64,000 nt of DNA from Clostridium sp. 'deep sea'. GTDB lineage: Bacteria > Bacillota > UBA994 > PWPR01. The stretch lies in NCBI RefSeq assembly GCF_014931565.1, contig NZ_CP063353.1:3410001-3474000 (forward strand), given 5' to 3'. This document shows, piece after piece, positions 50,397 to 58,157 of this stretch (its first letter is position 1; each line of letters begins with the position of its first letter). The notes beneath the pieces were generated by a model. The model worked only from the letters and a program-made list of their open reading frames with translations. It was not told the origin of the DNA and made no database searches. The translations under genes and the position numbers were made by a program.

Positions 50397-51245
50397 ATGA
50401 GCAAAATAAACTATGGTGGACAAGCATTAATAGAAGGTTTAATGATTAAAGGTCCTCAAAACTACTCAATAGCAATTCGTAAACAAAGCGGAGAAATAGA
50501 AGTTACCAAGAAACGAGTTAAAAAAAATAAATTCGCAAAAATACCAATATTACGTGGTATGGTGGAGTTTTTTAATATTAATGTGTTAGGGGTAAAGGCC
50601 ATAATGTATTCAGCTGAACAGGCAGATGAAAGCTTTACTCAAGCAAAGAATAAGAGTAGATTAACTACATTTTTATATCTTACTGTTACAGTGTCTTTGT
50701 TATTTAGTATAGCTTTGTTTATGTTATTGCCTAATCTTATAGTGAGCCTATTTAAAATACCCCATAATGTATTACTAAATAATATCTTAGAGGGAATAAT
50801 TAAACTAAGTATATTTATCGGCTACTTAGTGTTAACATCATTTTTAAAAGACATTAAAAGAGTATGGATGTACCATGGTGCTGAACATAAGGTAATACAT
50901 TGTTATGAAAACAAAGATGCTTTAACCATAAACAATGTAAAAAAATATAGTACAAAACATGTTCGTTGTGGCACATCTTTTTTGTTTTTAATAATAATCA
51001 TTAGCATACTATTATTCTCTGTAACAGGTTGGCATAATATATTTATCAATATTTTAATTAGGCTATTGCTTGTTCCTCTTGTAGCTGGAGTTTCATATGA
51101 GGTGTTTAAACTAGTTTATAAGTACAATAATAAGCTAACAAGGTTTGTAAATAAATTGGGGATTTGTTTTCAGTATTTTACAACAAAGGAGCCAGATGAT
51201 GAACAAATTGAGGTTGCCATAGCTGCTTTTAATTCTATACTTTAG
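50397..51245 (+). CDS. yqhQ: YqhQ-family membrane protein (DUF1385)
   Basis: The 282-residue protein has the family hallmarks YGGQALIEGLMIKGPQNYSIA near the N-terminus and YHGAEHKVIHCYE...VRCGTSFLF in the middle, with membrane helices around 85-110, 130-150, 195-220 and 225-240. YqhQ/DUF1385 proteins are conserved in Firmicutes and of unknown function. The ribosome binding site is aaggagtaatgttt. It is probably the last gene of the run starting at 48583. Confidence 0.9.
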   Translation: MSKINYGGQALIEGLMIKGPQNYSIAIRKQSGEIEVTKKRVKKNKFAKIPILRGMVEFFNINVLGVKAIMYSAEQADESFTQAKNKSRLTTFLYLTVTVSLLFSIALFMLLPNLIVSLFKIPHNVLLNNILEGIIKLSIFIGYLVLTSFLKDIKRVWMYHGAEHKVIHCYENKDALTINNVKKYSTKHVRCGTSFLFLIIIISILLFSVTGWHNIFINILIRLLLVPLVAGVSYEVFKLVYKYNNKLTRFVNKLGICFQYFTTKEPDDEQIEVAIAAFNSIL

Positions 51246-51357
51246 TAACTGGATAAATAATAAAAGTAACATACTTTGTTTTATATTACTGTTAACCTGC
51301 ATATGCAACAAGCTATTGGATATGTAGGTATAGTTACTAAATAAAATTAAAGATGTA

Positions 51358-51918
51358 TTATTCGAGACCTTTTAAAAGACCACATAATGCATTATTGAAT
51401 AAACTTTCGTAATCATCTAAGTTACTAAGGCTATTTAATAATGGTACAAACATTTTAAATACAATAAAAGCTGCATTTTTATGATTCACTTTATGATAAT
51501 TTAAGTCTTCAATTCTTTTAAAAAGGTCAATAAATAAGATTGTATATTTTTTATGAAGATCATAAGAAATTTTTAAGTTATTAAAATTAATGTTATACAT
51601 TAAGTTAAGTTTTGAACCATATTTTCGGTATATTTTAAGGCATAAATTTGCGATATCGTTAATTGTAATTTTCTCTGCATTAATTTCTCTAACACATTCA
51701 ATACAATACTCTAACATAGGATTAATTATATCACTGAGTAGCTTCTCTTTACTTGAAAAGTGATTATAGATCGTTTTTCTGGTTACATCAGCTTTTTCTG
51801 CGACCCTCTCTAATTTTAGATCCGTAGAATTTGTGTTCTTAAGTAATTCTATAGCTGCATTTATGATATCATCTTTTGTTTCTTGCTTTCTTTTCTCAGT
51901 TCTATTTAATGGTTTCAT
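51358..51918 (-). CDS. TetR-family transcriptional regulator
   Basis: A 186-residue regulator with an N-terminal helix-turn-helix (TKDDIINAAIELLKNTNSTDLKLERVAEKADVTRKTIYNHFSSKEKLLSDII) and a variable helical ligand domain. It is divergent from the membrane-protein gene at 52070. The palindrome at 52002 between them is its likely operator. Confidence 0.9.
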   Translation of the reverse strand: MKPLNRTEKRKQETKDDIINAAIELLKNTNSTDLKLERVAEKADVTRKTIYNHFSSKEKLLSDIINPMLEYCIECVREINAEKITINDIANLCLKIYRKYGSKLNLMYNINFNNLKISYDLHKKYTILFIDLFKRIEDLNYHKVNHKNAAFIVFKMFVPLLNSLSNLDDYESLFNNALCGLLKGLE

Positions 51919-52001
51919 AATAACCTCTCTTTAATTTAATAATAAAAAACTTTACAAAACTACTTTACATCATTATAATTAATTTATCAATTACACTCAT
52001 G

Positions 52002-52017
52002 TGTGTAATATTACACA
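52002..52017. promoter_or_regulatory. TetR-type operator between divergent genes
   Basis: tgtgtaatattacaca is a perfect 16-bp palindrome, with partial outward extension (tcat...atga). It lies 84 bp from the TetR gene start and about 53 bp before the divergent membrane-protein gene, where it would cover that gene's promoter. Placement and symmetry fit the adjacent TetR protein. Confidence 0.75.
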
Positions 52018-52069
52018 TGAAAGTATAATTAGAGAGCATAACAAATATTATAAAAGTGGAGAAAAGCCA

Positions 52070-52771
52070 ATGCAAGCAATAATGGAAACAATCTTTAATG
52101 TAGCATACCTTACATCAGTACTATCTCTTGGTATTATTATGTTTAAAAAATCTAAGTTCAATAAAACAGATAGACTTTTTGCAATCATGGCTATTGTTTT
52201 AGGTACAGGAGACGCGTTTCATCTTATACCAAGATCTTATGCTTTATTTACAACTGGACTTGAAGCCAATGCAGTTGCCTTAGGAGTGGGTAAATTTATT
52301 ACGTCAATATCGATGACAGTTTTTTATGTTATGCTATATTTAGTTTGGAGAATGCGTTATAAAATTACTGGTAAAAAAATATTATCAAATACTATTTATT
52401 TATTAGCTATTGTTAGAATTTTAATATGCTTTTTGCCTCAAAATGATTGGCTTAATTATTTTCAGCCTGTTAGTTGGGGTATATATCGTAACCTACCTTT
52501 TGCAATTATGGGATTTATTATTCTTATCCTGTTTTATATTGAATCTAATCGCCAAAACGATAGTCAATTTAAATTTATGTGGTTAGCAATTGTGTTGTCT
52601 TTTGGATTTTATATTCCTGTAGTTTTATGGGCTAAAACTATAAGCTGGGTTGGTGCTTTGATGATTCCTAAAACTTTAGCATATGTGTGGATTGTTTATA
52701 TGGGATATAGTGAGTTTAAAAGAGAAAATGAAAATAAATTTAAAAATAATAAACTTGCCAAAAAATCTTGA
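52070..52771 (+). CDS. Seven-helix membrane protein of unknown function, TetR-controlled
   Basis: Started at ATG 52070 behind gtggagaaaagcca, the 233-residue protein has about seven evenly spaced helices (about 8-25, 36-52, 68-95, 108-125, 140-162, 172-190, 195-215) and a basic tail (KFKNNKLAKKS). Conserved-looking polar residues sit within the helices (GTGDAFHLIPRSY, LVWRMRYK, PVSWGIYRNLPF). No named family is recognised. Divergence from a TetR gene suggests inducible expression. Confidence 0.75.
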   Translation: MQAIMETIFNVAYLTSVLSLGIIMFKKSKFNKTDRLFAIMAIVLGTGDAFHLIPRSYALFTTGLEANAVALGVGKFITSISMTVFYVMLYLVWRMRYKITGKKILSNTIYLLAIVRILICFLPQNDWLNYFQPVSWGIYRNLPFAIMGFIILILFYIESNRQNDSQFKFMWLAIVLSFGFYIPVVLWAKTISWVGALMIPKTLAYVWIVYMGYSEFKRENENKFKNNKLAKKS

Positions 52772-52959
52772 TAATTTTAACATGTGAGCTAAAAGTACAA
52801 TAATTACCTTAACTATTTTATGTAAAATGCTAATAATAAAGTTTTTATGTTTGACATAAACATGTTTACTATTTATACTTTTTTAGGTTAATAAAAAATA
52901 CTGTATACAAGATAAAAAAAGCAGTAAGTATTTTTGCATACATAGAGTTGGAGAAAATA

Positions 52960-53679
52960 ATGCTTACAAAAGGTATAGTTTTGCATAACATTAGTGAAGA
53001 ACAGGCTCGTTATTGTTTATTACATCAGTCAATTATAGAAGCAAAATTTGGCTTACAAATATCTGCACAACATAAACCATGTGAATATGATGACTTACTG
53101 CAAATGTTAAATGAAATATATTCATCATTTCCAAAAGGCTTAATAAAAGAAATTACTACTTACTACAAAAATTGTGGTATAAAAACCTATGTAAAGTTTT
53201 TAAATAAAGAGTCTATGGTTAGTGGTAGTTTTTATTTTAATGGCAAAGAAATAATTCTTTACTACTATCCTCAAAGCAAAGACCAATTTGGAGAATGGGT
53301 GATTGGTCATGAACTCGGCCATTTAGTACATAAATACCTAAATGACCTGCATGGTTCTGAAAAATTAAAAAACGAATGGATTAACTTAAATAACGGCTTA
53401 AAATACGGTATAAAGAATTGGACAAGCCAACATAAGCAGTACTTTGTACGTAAGTATAGTTTAACAAATTATGCTGAGGATTTTGCTACCGTTGTAGAGC
53501 TGTTATCTGAAATCTCTGTAACAGGATATCAATGTAACCTTGTGGGTAAAAATTGCAGTGCTCTCAAGAAAAAAATAGACTTATTACTTAATACATTACT
53601 AACACATTCTAAGAGCTTTAGAAAGCTAAAAAGCAATAGAGATAAAGAATACTTAATGTTAAGAATGGCTATGGAATAA
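52960..53679 (+). CDS. Cytoplasmic zincin-like metallopeptidase, paralogue of the SLH protein domain
   Basis: Started at 52960 behind ttggagaaaata, the 239-residue protein has HELGHLVHKYL (H117-E-x-x-H121) and downstream NYAEDFATVVELL, whose Glu-Asp could give the third zinc ligand. It has no signal peptide. Its core is clearly related to the secreted protein at 56020 (FPKGLIKEITTYYKNCGIKTYVKF versus FPEGLIKEITSYYKSKGINTYVKF, and W-V-I-x-H-E-x-G-H). The substrate is unknown. The shared fold supports an enzymatic role. Confidence 0.8.
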   Translation: MLTKGIVLHNISEEQARYCLLHQSIIEAKFGLQISAQHKPCEYDDLLQMLNEIYSSFPKGLIKEITTYYKNCGIKTYVKFLNKESMVSGSFYFNGKEIILYYYPQSKDQFGEWVIGHELGHLVHKYLNDLHGSEKLKNEWINLNNGLKYGIKNWTSQHKQYFVRKYSLTNYAEDFATVVELLSEISVTGYQCNLVGKNCSALKKKIDLLLNTLLTHSKSFRKLKSNRDKEYLMLRMAME

Positions 53680-53692
53680 TTTTAGGGTCATA

Positions 53693-53724
53693 AACCGAAT
53701 TAACTTTTTGGGTTGTGACCCCTT
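53693..53724. terminator. Terminator-like hairpin between convergent genes
   Basis: tagggtcataaacc and gggttgtgaccccta-like arms (two mismatches, T-rich loop) lie 14 bp after the zincin stop and 29 bp from the end of the convergent esterase gene. Confidence 0.55.
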
Positions 53725-53752
53725 ATTAGTTTAATACTTGATAGATTGACTC

Positions 53753-54928
53753 TTAAATTTTGCTATTCTTTTTATAATAAAACTCTACACCTTTATAATT
53801 TAAGTTATTTAAATTAACAGTATTATTTTTAAGCAAATACTTTTTAAAGAAGTTTAAATGGTATTGGCTATATATATTATGAAATTCAAATTTATCTCTT
53901 TTTCCCAGTACATTTAAAATATTTAACTGTCTGCAAGTAAATAAAGCATCAGAAAAACCGTAGTGAGCTGTATCACTAATTAATACCATATAGCTATCTT
54001 CTGAATTATAGATATAGGTAGTTCTTGAAGTATCTCGCATAATATTAGTACCGATAACCATAAAAGGTTTTTTTAAGTCTTTATATAGATAATCTCCATA
54101 AGTGCCTCCATCAATGTTTATGCCACATTTAAACCTGTTATCAACTAAACATGTTTGAGCAGCAACCGAACCTCCAAATGACTGTCCAGTTATTGCAAAT
54201 CCCAGATTTAGTTTAAGTTTATTTTTAAATACAGATTCAATAATGCCTGTATTTAGCTTTTCGAGTTCATTTGCAATAAATATGGAATCATCCACCCATA
54301 TTTTTACATGATTAGATAGTTTACAATTATACTTTTTAAACAAAACCTCAGCAATCTCCATAGCCTCTTTGTTAGAGTAAGTGCAATTTTTTTTAAAAAC
54401 TGATTTTATATATTTTTTATAGCCTTTTGGAGACTTTGTTAAATTCTTAAGATGACTTTTATGTATCTTTATTATGCTTCCATCTAAATATTTAAGAGCA
54501 CTTGATTCATAAGGATGAGCAAGTGACACCACGATGAATCCTGAGCTTGCTAAGTTTGAGCACAAAGTAGTATCTTGCATAGCATATGATGAATAACCGT
54601 GATTATAAAAAACAACAGGGAAATTTTTTTGCTTGTTTGATACTGCAACATTTTTATAACAATGGGTTTTAGTTTTTGTTATTTTTTTGCTCAATAATCC
54701 TAGAGTCATTTTTTTTAAGGGCTCAATTGCCTCTGGAAAAGTATATGGTGCGCTAGTGTTACCTTTAATACTATCAGCTGGATAAAAAAATTTAACAGGA
54801 ATTTTTCTAACACCTTCATTTTTAAAACCAAAAACAGTTTTTCTGCTTTTGTCTACAAAATCAATTTGAGTTATGCCAACATTATACTTACCATTAGGAA
54901 TGGGAAGTTCTTTTAAATTACCAAACAT
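53753..54928 (-). CDS. PAF-acetylhydrolase-like alpha/beta hydrolase
   Basis: The 391-residue protein, started at ATG 54928 behind gagggtgaatata, resembles the plasma platelet-activating-factor acetylhydrolase family. It has IPVKFFYPAD, FPVVFYNHGYSSYAMQDTTLCSNLASSGFIVVSLAHPYESSAL (oxyanion region), nucleophile elbow GQSFGGSVAAQT (S about 249), GINIDGGTYGD and the probable His in ISDTAHYGFSD. No signal peptide is seen. It probably hydrolyses short acyl or acetyl esters of lipids; the substrate is unknown. It is divergent from a TetR gene. Confidence 0.82.
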   Translation of the reverse strand: MFGNLKELPIPNGKYNVGITQIDFVDKSRKTVFGFKNEGVRKIPVKFFYPADSIKGNTSAPYTFPEAIEPLKKMTLGLLSKKITKTKTHCYKNVAVSNKQKNFPVVFYNHGYSSYAMQDTTLCSNLASSGFIVVSLAHPYESSALKYLDGSIIKIHKSHLKNLTKSPKGYKKYIKSVFKKNCTYSNKEAMEIAEVLFKKYNCKLSNHVKIWVDDSIFIANELEKLNTGIIESVFKNKLKLNLGFAITGQSFGGSVAAQTCLVDNRFKCGINIDGGTYGDYLYKDLKKPFMVIGTNIMRDTSRTTYIYNSEDSYMVLISDTAHYGFSDALFTCRQLNILNVLGKRDKFEFHNIYSQYHLNFFKKYLLKNNTVNLNNLNYKGVEFYYKKNSKI

Positions 54929-54968
54929 TATATTCACCCTCTTTAGCCTTATTGTAGTAATTGTTATT

Positions 54969-55008
54969 ATGAAACTTTTTCAACATAATAATATTGAAAA
55001 AGTTTCAT
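54969..55008. promoter_or_regulatory. Perfect 15-bp inverted repeat between esterase and TetR genes
   Basis: atgaaactttttcaa (54969-54983) and its exact complement at 54994-55008 are separated by ten bases. The repeat lies 40 bp upstream of the esterase start and 150 bp from the TetR start, so it is placed to regulate the esterase. The adjacent TetR protein is the natural candidate to bind, though 40 bp is long for a single TetR dimer. Confidence 0.65.
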
Positions 55009-55157
55009 TATGTCAATAAGAGAATTTAAATAGTTATGATAAGCAATTATATATATGATTAATCTTATTTTTAAGGTATTATGTTATTACTTAAATTATT
55101 AGATTTATAATAGTAAAAATTATTTTATGTACTAAAAAAAGAAAGGATTTCTGAGTA

Positions 55158-55745
55158 TTGAAAAAACCAACTAAAAAAGAACTTCAGGCTATAGAAACTA
55201 AGAAAAAAATATTCAATGCCACATTTCAACTTTTAAAAGAACATGCATATGAAGAAATAAAAATAATGCAAATTGTAAACAAAGCTGGTGTAAGTGCAGG
55301 AACTTTTTATGTATACTATGACTCCAAAGAAGATGTAGTACTCAATGCAGCAGATATCTTTCTTCAGCCATATCAAAACTTAATTAATAATATAAATGAG
55401 AAACTTGAAGCAGATGAGCAACTACTTTATCTTATTCAACAGAAAAATGAACTAATTAAAGAGATAGGAGGAAAATCATATTTAAAAACTGCCTTAGGTA
55501 AACAAATTATCATGCGTAAAAAGCCTAAAGCCAGAGCAACTGAGTTAATATTCAATAAAGCAATGCAAATTGTGATTAAAGCACAGGCAAATAATTATTT
55601 TACAAATAAGAGATCTGCTAGTGAAATCATTGCTGATATTGCATTAATAGATACTGGAATATGTATACACTATGGTTTATCTAATAATGATAGCTTTGAG
55701 AAATACTATATTTTAAAAGACTATCTTAATTCTTTAATAATATGA
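55158..55745 (+). CDS. TetR-family transcriptional regulator
   Basis: The 195-residue regulator starts at TTG 55158 behind aaaggatttctgagta. The helix-turn-helix is in KKIFNATFQLLKEHAYEEIKIMQIVNKAGVSAGTFYVYYDSKEDVVLNAA; the C-terminal part is a helical ligand domain with a basic patch (IIMRKKPKARATEL). It is divergent from the PAF-acetylhydrolase-like gene. The 274 bp between it and the next gene are AT-rich and without recognised features. Confidence 0.9.
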   Translation: MKKPTKKELQAIETKKKIFNATFQLLKEHAYEEIKIMQIVNKAGVSAGTFYVYYDSKEDVVLNAADIFLQPYQNLINNINEKLEADEQLLYLIQQKNELIKEIGGKSYLKTALGKQIIMRKKPKARATELIFNKAMQIVIKAQANNYFTNKRSASEIIADIALIDTGICIHYGLSNNDSFEKYYILKDYLNSLII

Positions 55746-56019
55746 TTTGTAGCTAATTATAGTATAATAGAATAAGACAATTTAGATGATAAAATAATAG
55801 CTAATCATGTTTAGGATTAATGTATTAGTGGTATATATATCTGTGAATCAAAGAGCTAAGTATGGAGGGACTAAGTAAAAATGAAAATATAGAACTTTGG
55901 ATAATTTTAATATAATACCTTTGCGTTAAAAAATAAAGAATTATTACACTGTTGCGTTAGGTGGAGACATACAGAATCCTATATAGCTTTATTAAAAAAA
56001 ATAAATAGGAGTTATATTC

Positions 56020-57969
56020 ATGAAGAGAATAATTGCGTTTATAGTATTATTAGTTTTACTTGTTCCCAATGTAGCGATGGCAAAACAAGATGAATATGCC
56101 ACACTTGTGTGGGAAGGAATTGTTAGTAATTGGGGAGATGTTCAAAAATACAGAATAACACTTACAGGGGTTGTTGGTACTCAGGTATCTGATGGGAAGG
56201 TAAATACATATATTAAAGAAGAAGAGCATGATAATAAAAAGTGTATCATCCCTATAGTAGATGGTGGATCAATTAAGGTTGAGTTTTTAGGTTTAGTTCC
56301 CGACAAGACTTTTAAAGATACTGAAATGTCAACTGGTTTTACAGAAGTCTCTAAATACGAAAAGAGATATAGTAGCTCTACTACAAAAAGCATACATAAA
56401 AATGGCTGGATTGAATATGGAGAGTTTTATGTAAATAAAGACTTTGACCATTTTGTTAGTAAAGATGAACCTGTGGATTTTTCAGAATTAAAATTGAGCC
56501 ATCATAAGGGTAAAAGTTATGTAGCAACAGTTTTTTTACCTTTATCACACTATCCTCAGGATATGACCTATATTCAAATTGTATCAAAAACCGAAGCCAG
56601 AAGACTTATGAATGATATAAAAAAAGGTGCTGAAACAAAGCTCTTAGGCAAAAAATTTGAAGATAAAGTTAGTACAGACGATAATTATGAACCCAAATTT
56701 CCTAGTATTAGTAAAGCCAGTTTAGAGGAAAAATATGGGCTTAAAATTAGTATTGAAAAGGGCTTTTTAAAAGAGCAACATGCTTTAAGCATGATAGAGA
56801 GAATGTATGGAACTTTTCCAGAGGGTTTAATAAAAGAAATAACCTCATACTATAAATCTAAAGGCATAAACACCTATGTGAAATTTGTTTACAAACAAAC
56901 AAGACTAGGTGGAGCTTTTTCAGATAAAGGCAATAGAGTAACCTTATATTATTACCCCGACATCACAAGTAAGTTTGGTGACTGGGTAATAGCCCATGAA
57001 ATGGGACACTATGTACATAAGTATCTACATGCTAAATATGGTTTTGATAAACTTAAAAGTGAATGGACAAGCATAAATGATGGCTTAGAATACAATGAAG
57101 ATGAGTGGTCGGATAAACATGATGATTACTTTATAAGAAGATATAGTTTAACAAACTACTTTGAGGATTTTGCAACACTTTTTGAGGCGTTATCAGAAAA
57201 CAATAATTGGGGTTTTCGTAAACATTATTTGGAAAAACCAGACATGCCACTACTTAAAAAGATAGAGTTATTGAATAAGGTGTTAGTAAAAACTACTAAG
57301 AGTGTAACACCAGCTACTTTAACCAATATATGGGGAGCAATAACTCCACAAGCTCCACATAGTTATGCTGTTAATACCTGTAATGAAGCAAAAGAGGCTG
57401 GCATTATACCAGATGATAATAGATTTTTAGCATTATATCACAAAGATATAACTCGGGAAGATTTTGCTTTATTGGTAGCAAACTTAATAGAAAAACAAAC
57501 AGGTAAAAGCCTTAAAGAGTACTGTGAAGAAAAAGGTGTTTCGGTAGCATGGTATATGTGTGGAAGCTTGTCGGGTGTTCCCGCTGCCGATGGTAGTGTA
57601 CAAGAACGTACAAGGTCTAACTATCCCTACTATGATTGCTCCGATAAACGTATATTTAATCTTAAAAGCTTAAAAATAATGGGTGGGGTAGGCAATAAAC
57701 TATTTGATCCAGATGCTTTAATAACTAGAGAACAAGCAGCTGCTATTCTCTTAAATGTGGCAAATACTTTAGAACTAGAGACAAGCTCTCAGAATATGAA
57801 CTTTACAGATGAAAATGAAATGTTTACATGGGCAAAATCTGGTGTTAACTTTGTTGCCTCAAATAAAATAATGAATGGAGTAGGTGACAATAAGTTTGCT
57901 CCGAAACAACATTTAAGTTATGAACATTCATATATAATAATGTATAATTTCTTTAGCAAGTTTAAGTAA
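56020..57969 (+). CDS. Secreted zincin-like metallopeptidase with SLH surface-anchoring repeats
   Basis: The 649-residue protein has a signal peptide (IIAFIVLLVLLVPNVAMA, cleavage near 23), an unknown beta-rich region (about 25-230), a zincin domain (about 235-430) with FGDWVIAHEMGHYVHKYL (H326-E-x-x-H330) and NYFEDFATLFEALSE, and three C-terminal SLH repeats (about 440-645; TREDFALLVANLIEK, MGGVGNKLFDPDALITREQAAAIL, MNGVGDNKFAPKQHLSYEHS). SLH repeats bind pyruvylated cell-wall polymers, so the enzyme should sit on the outer wall. It is a paralogue of the gene at 52960. The substrate is unknown. Confidence 0.88.
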   Translation: MKRIIAFIVLLVLLVPNVAMAKQDEYATLVWEGIVSNWGDVQKYRITLTGVVGTQVSDGKVNTYIKEEEHDNKKCIIPIVDGGSIKVEFLGLVPDKTFKDTEMSTGFTEVSKYEKRYSSSTTKSIHKNGWIEYGEFYVNKDFDHFVSKDEPVDFSELKLSHHKGKSYVATVFLPLSHYPQDMTYIQIVSKTEARRLMNDIKKGAETKLLGKKFEDKVSTDDNYEPKFPSISKASLEEKYGLKISIEKGFLKEQHALSMIERMYGTFPEGLIKEITSYYKSKGINTYVKFVYKQTRLGGAFSDKGNRVTLYYYPDITSKFGDWVIAHEMGHYVHKYLHAKYGFDKLKSEWTSINDGLEYNEDEWSDKHDDYFIRRYSLTNYFEDFATLFEALSENNNWGFRKHYLEKPDMPLLKKIELLNKVLVKTTKSVTPATLTNIWGAITPQAPHSYAVNTCNEAKEAGIIPDDNRFLALYHKDITREDFALLVANLIEKQTGKSLKEYCEEKGVSVAWYMCGSLSGVPAADGSVQERTRSNYPYYDCSDKRIFNLKSLKIMGGVGNKLFDPDALITREQAAAILLNVANTLELETSSQNMNFTDENEMFTWAKSGVNFVASNKIMNGVGDNKFAPKQHLSYEHSYIIMYNFFSKFK

Positions 57970-57989
57970 AATAACTTAATAAAGATAGC

Positions 57990-58026
57990 AAAAAAGTCTT
58001 AAGAATATTCTTAGGGCTTTTTATTT
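57990..58026 (+). terminator. Intrinsic terminator after the SLH metallopeptidase gene
   Basis: Arms aaaaagtcttaagaat and attcttagggcttttt (two mismatches), followed by atttatt. Confidence 0.78.
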
Positions 58027-58157
58027 ATTAAATAAATGGGGTCAGGCTTTAAAAACTTAAGAACTTCCTAAAGCCAATAAAGCTATGTTTATAAAATAGA
58101 GTAATAATTAATATTATGTTACAATAAAAGCAAACATATTTTCGTAGGTGTGTAAAA

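Noticed and set aside
55746-56019. Riboswitch in the leader of the SLH metallopeptidase gene
   Set aside because: The 274-bp leader was read for conserved cores of common riboswitches (T-box, c-di-GMP, SAM, TPP) and none was recognised.
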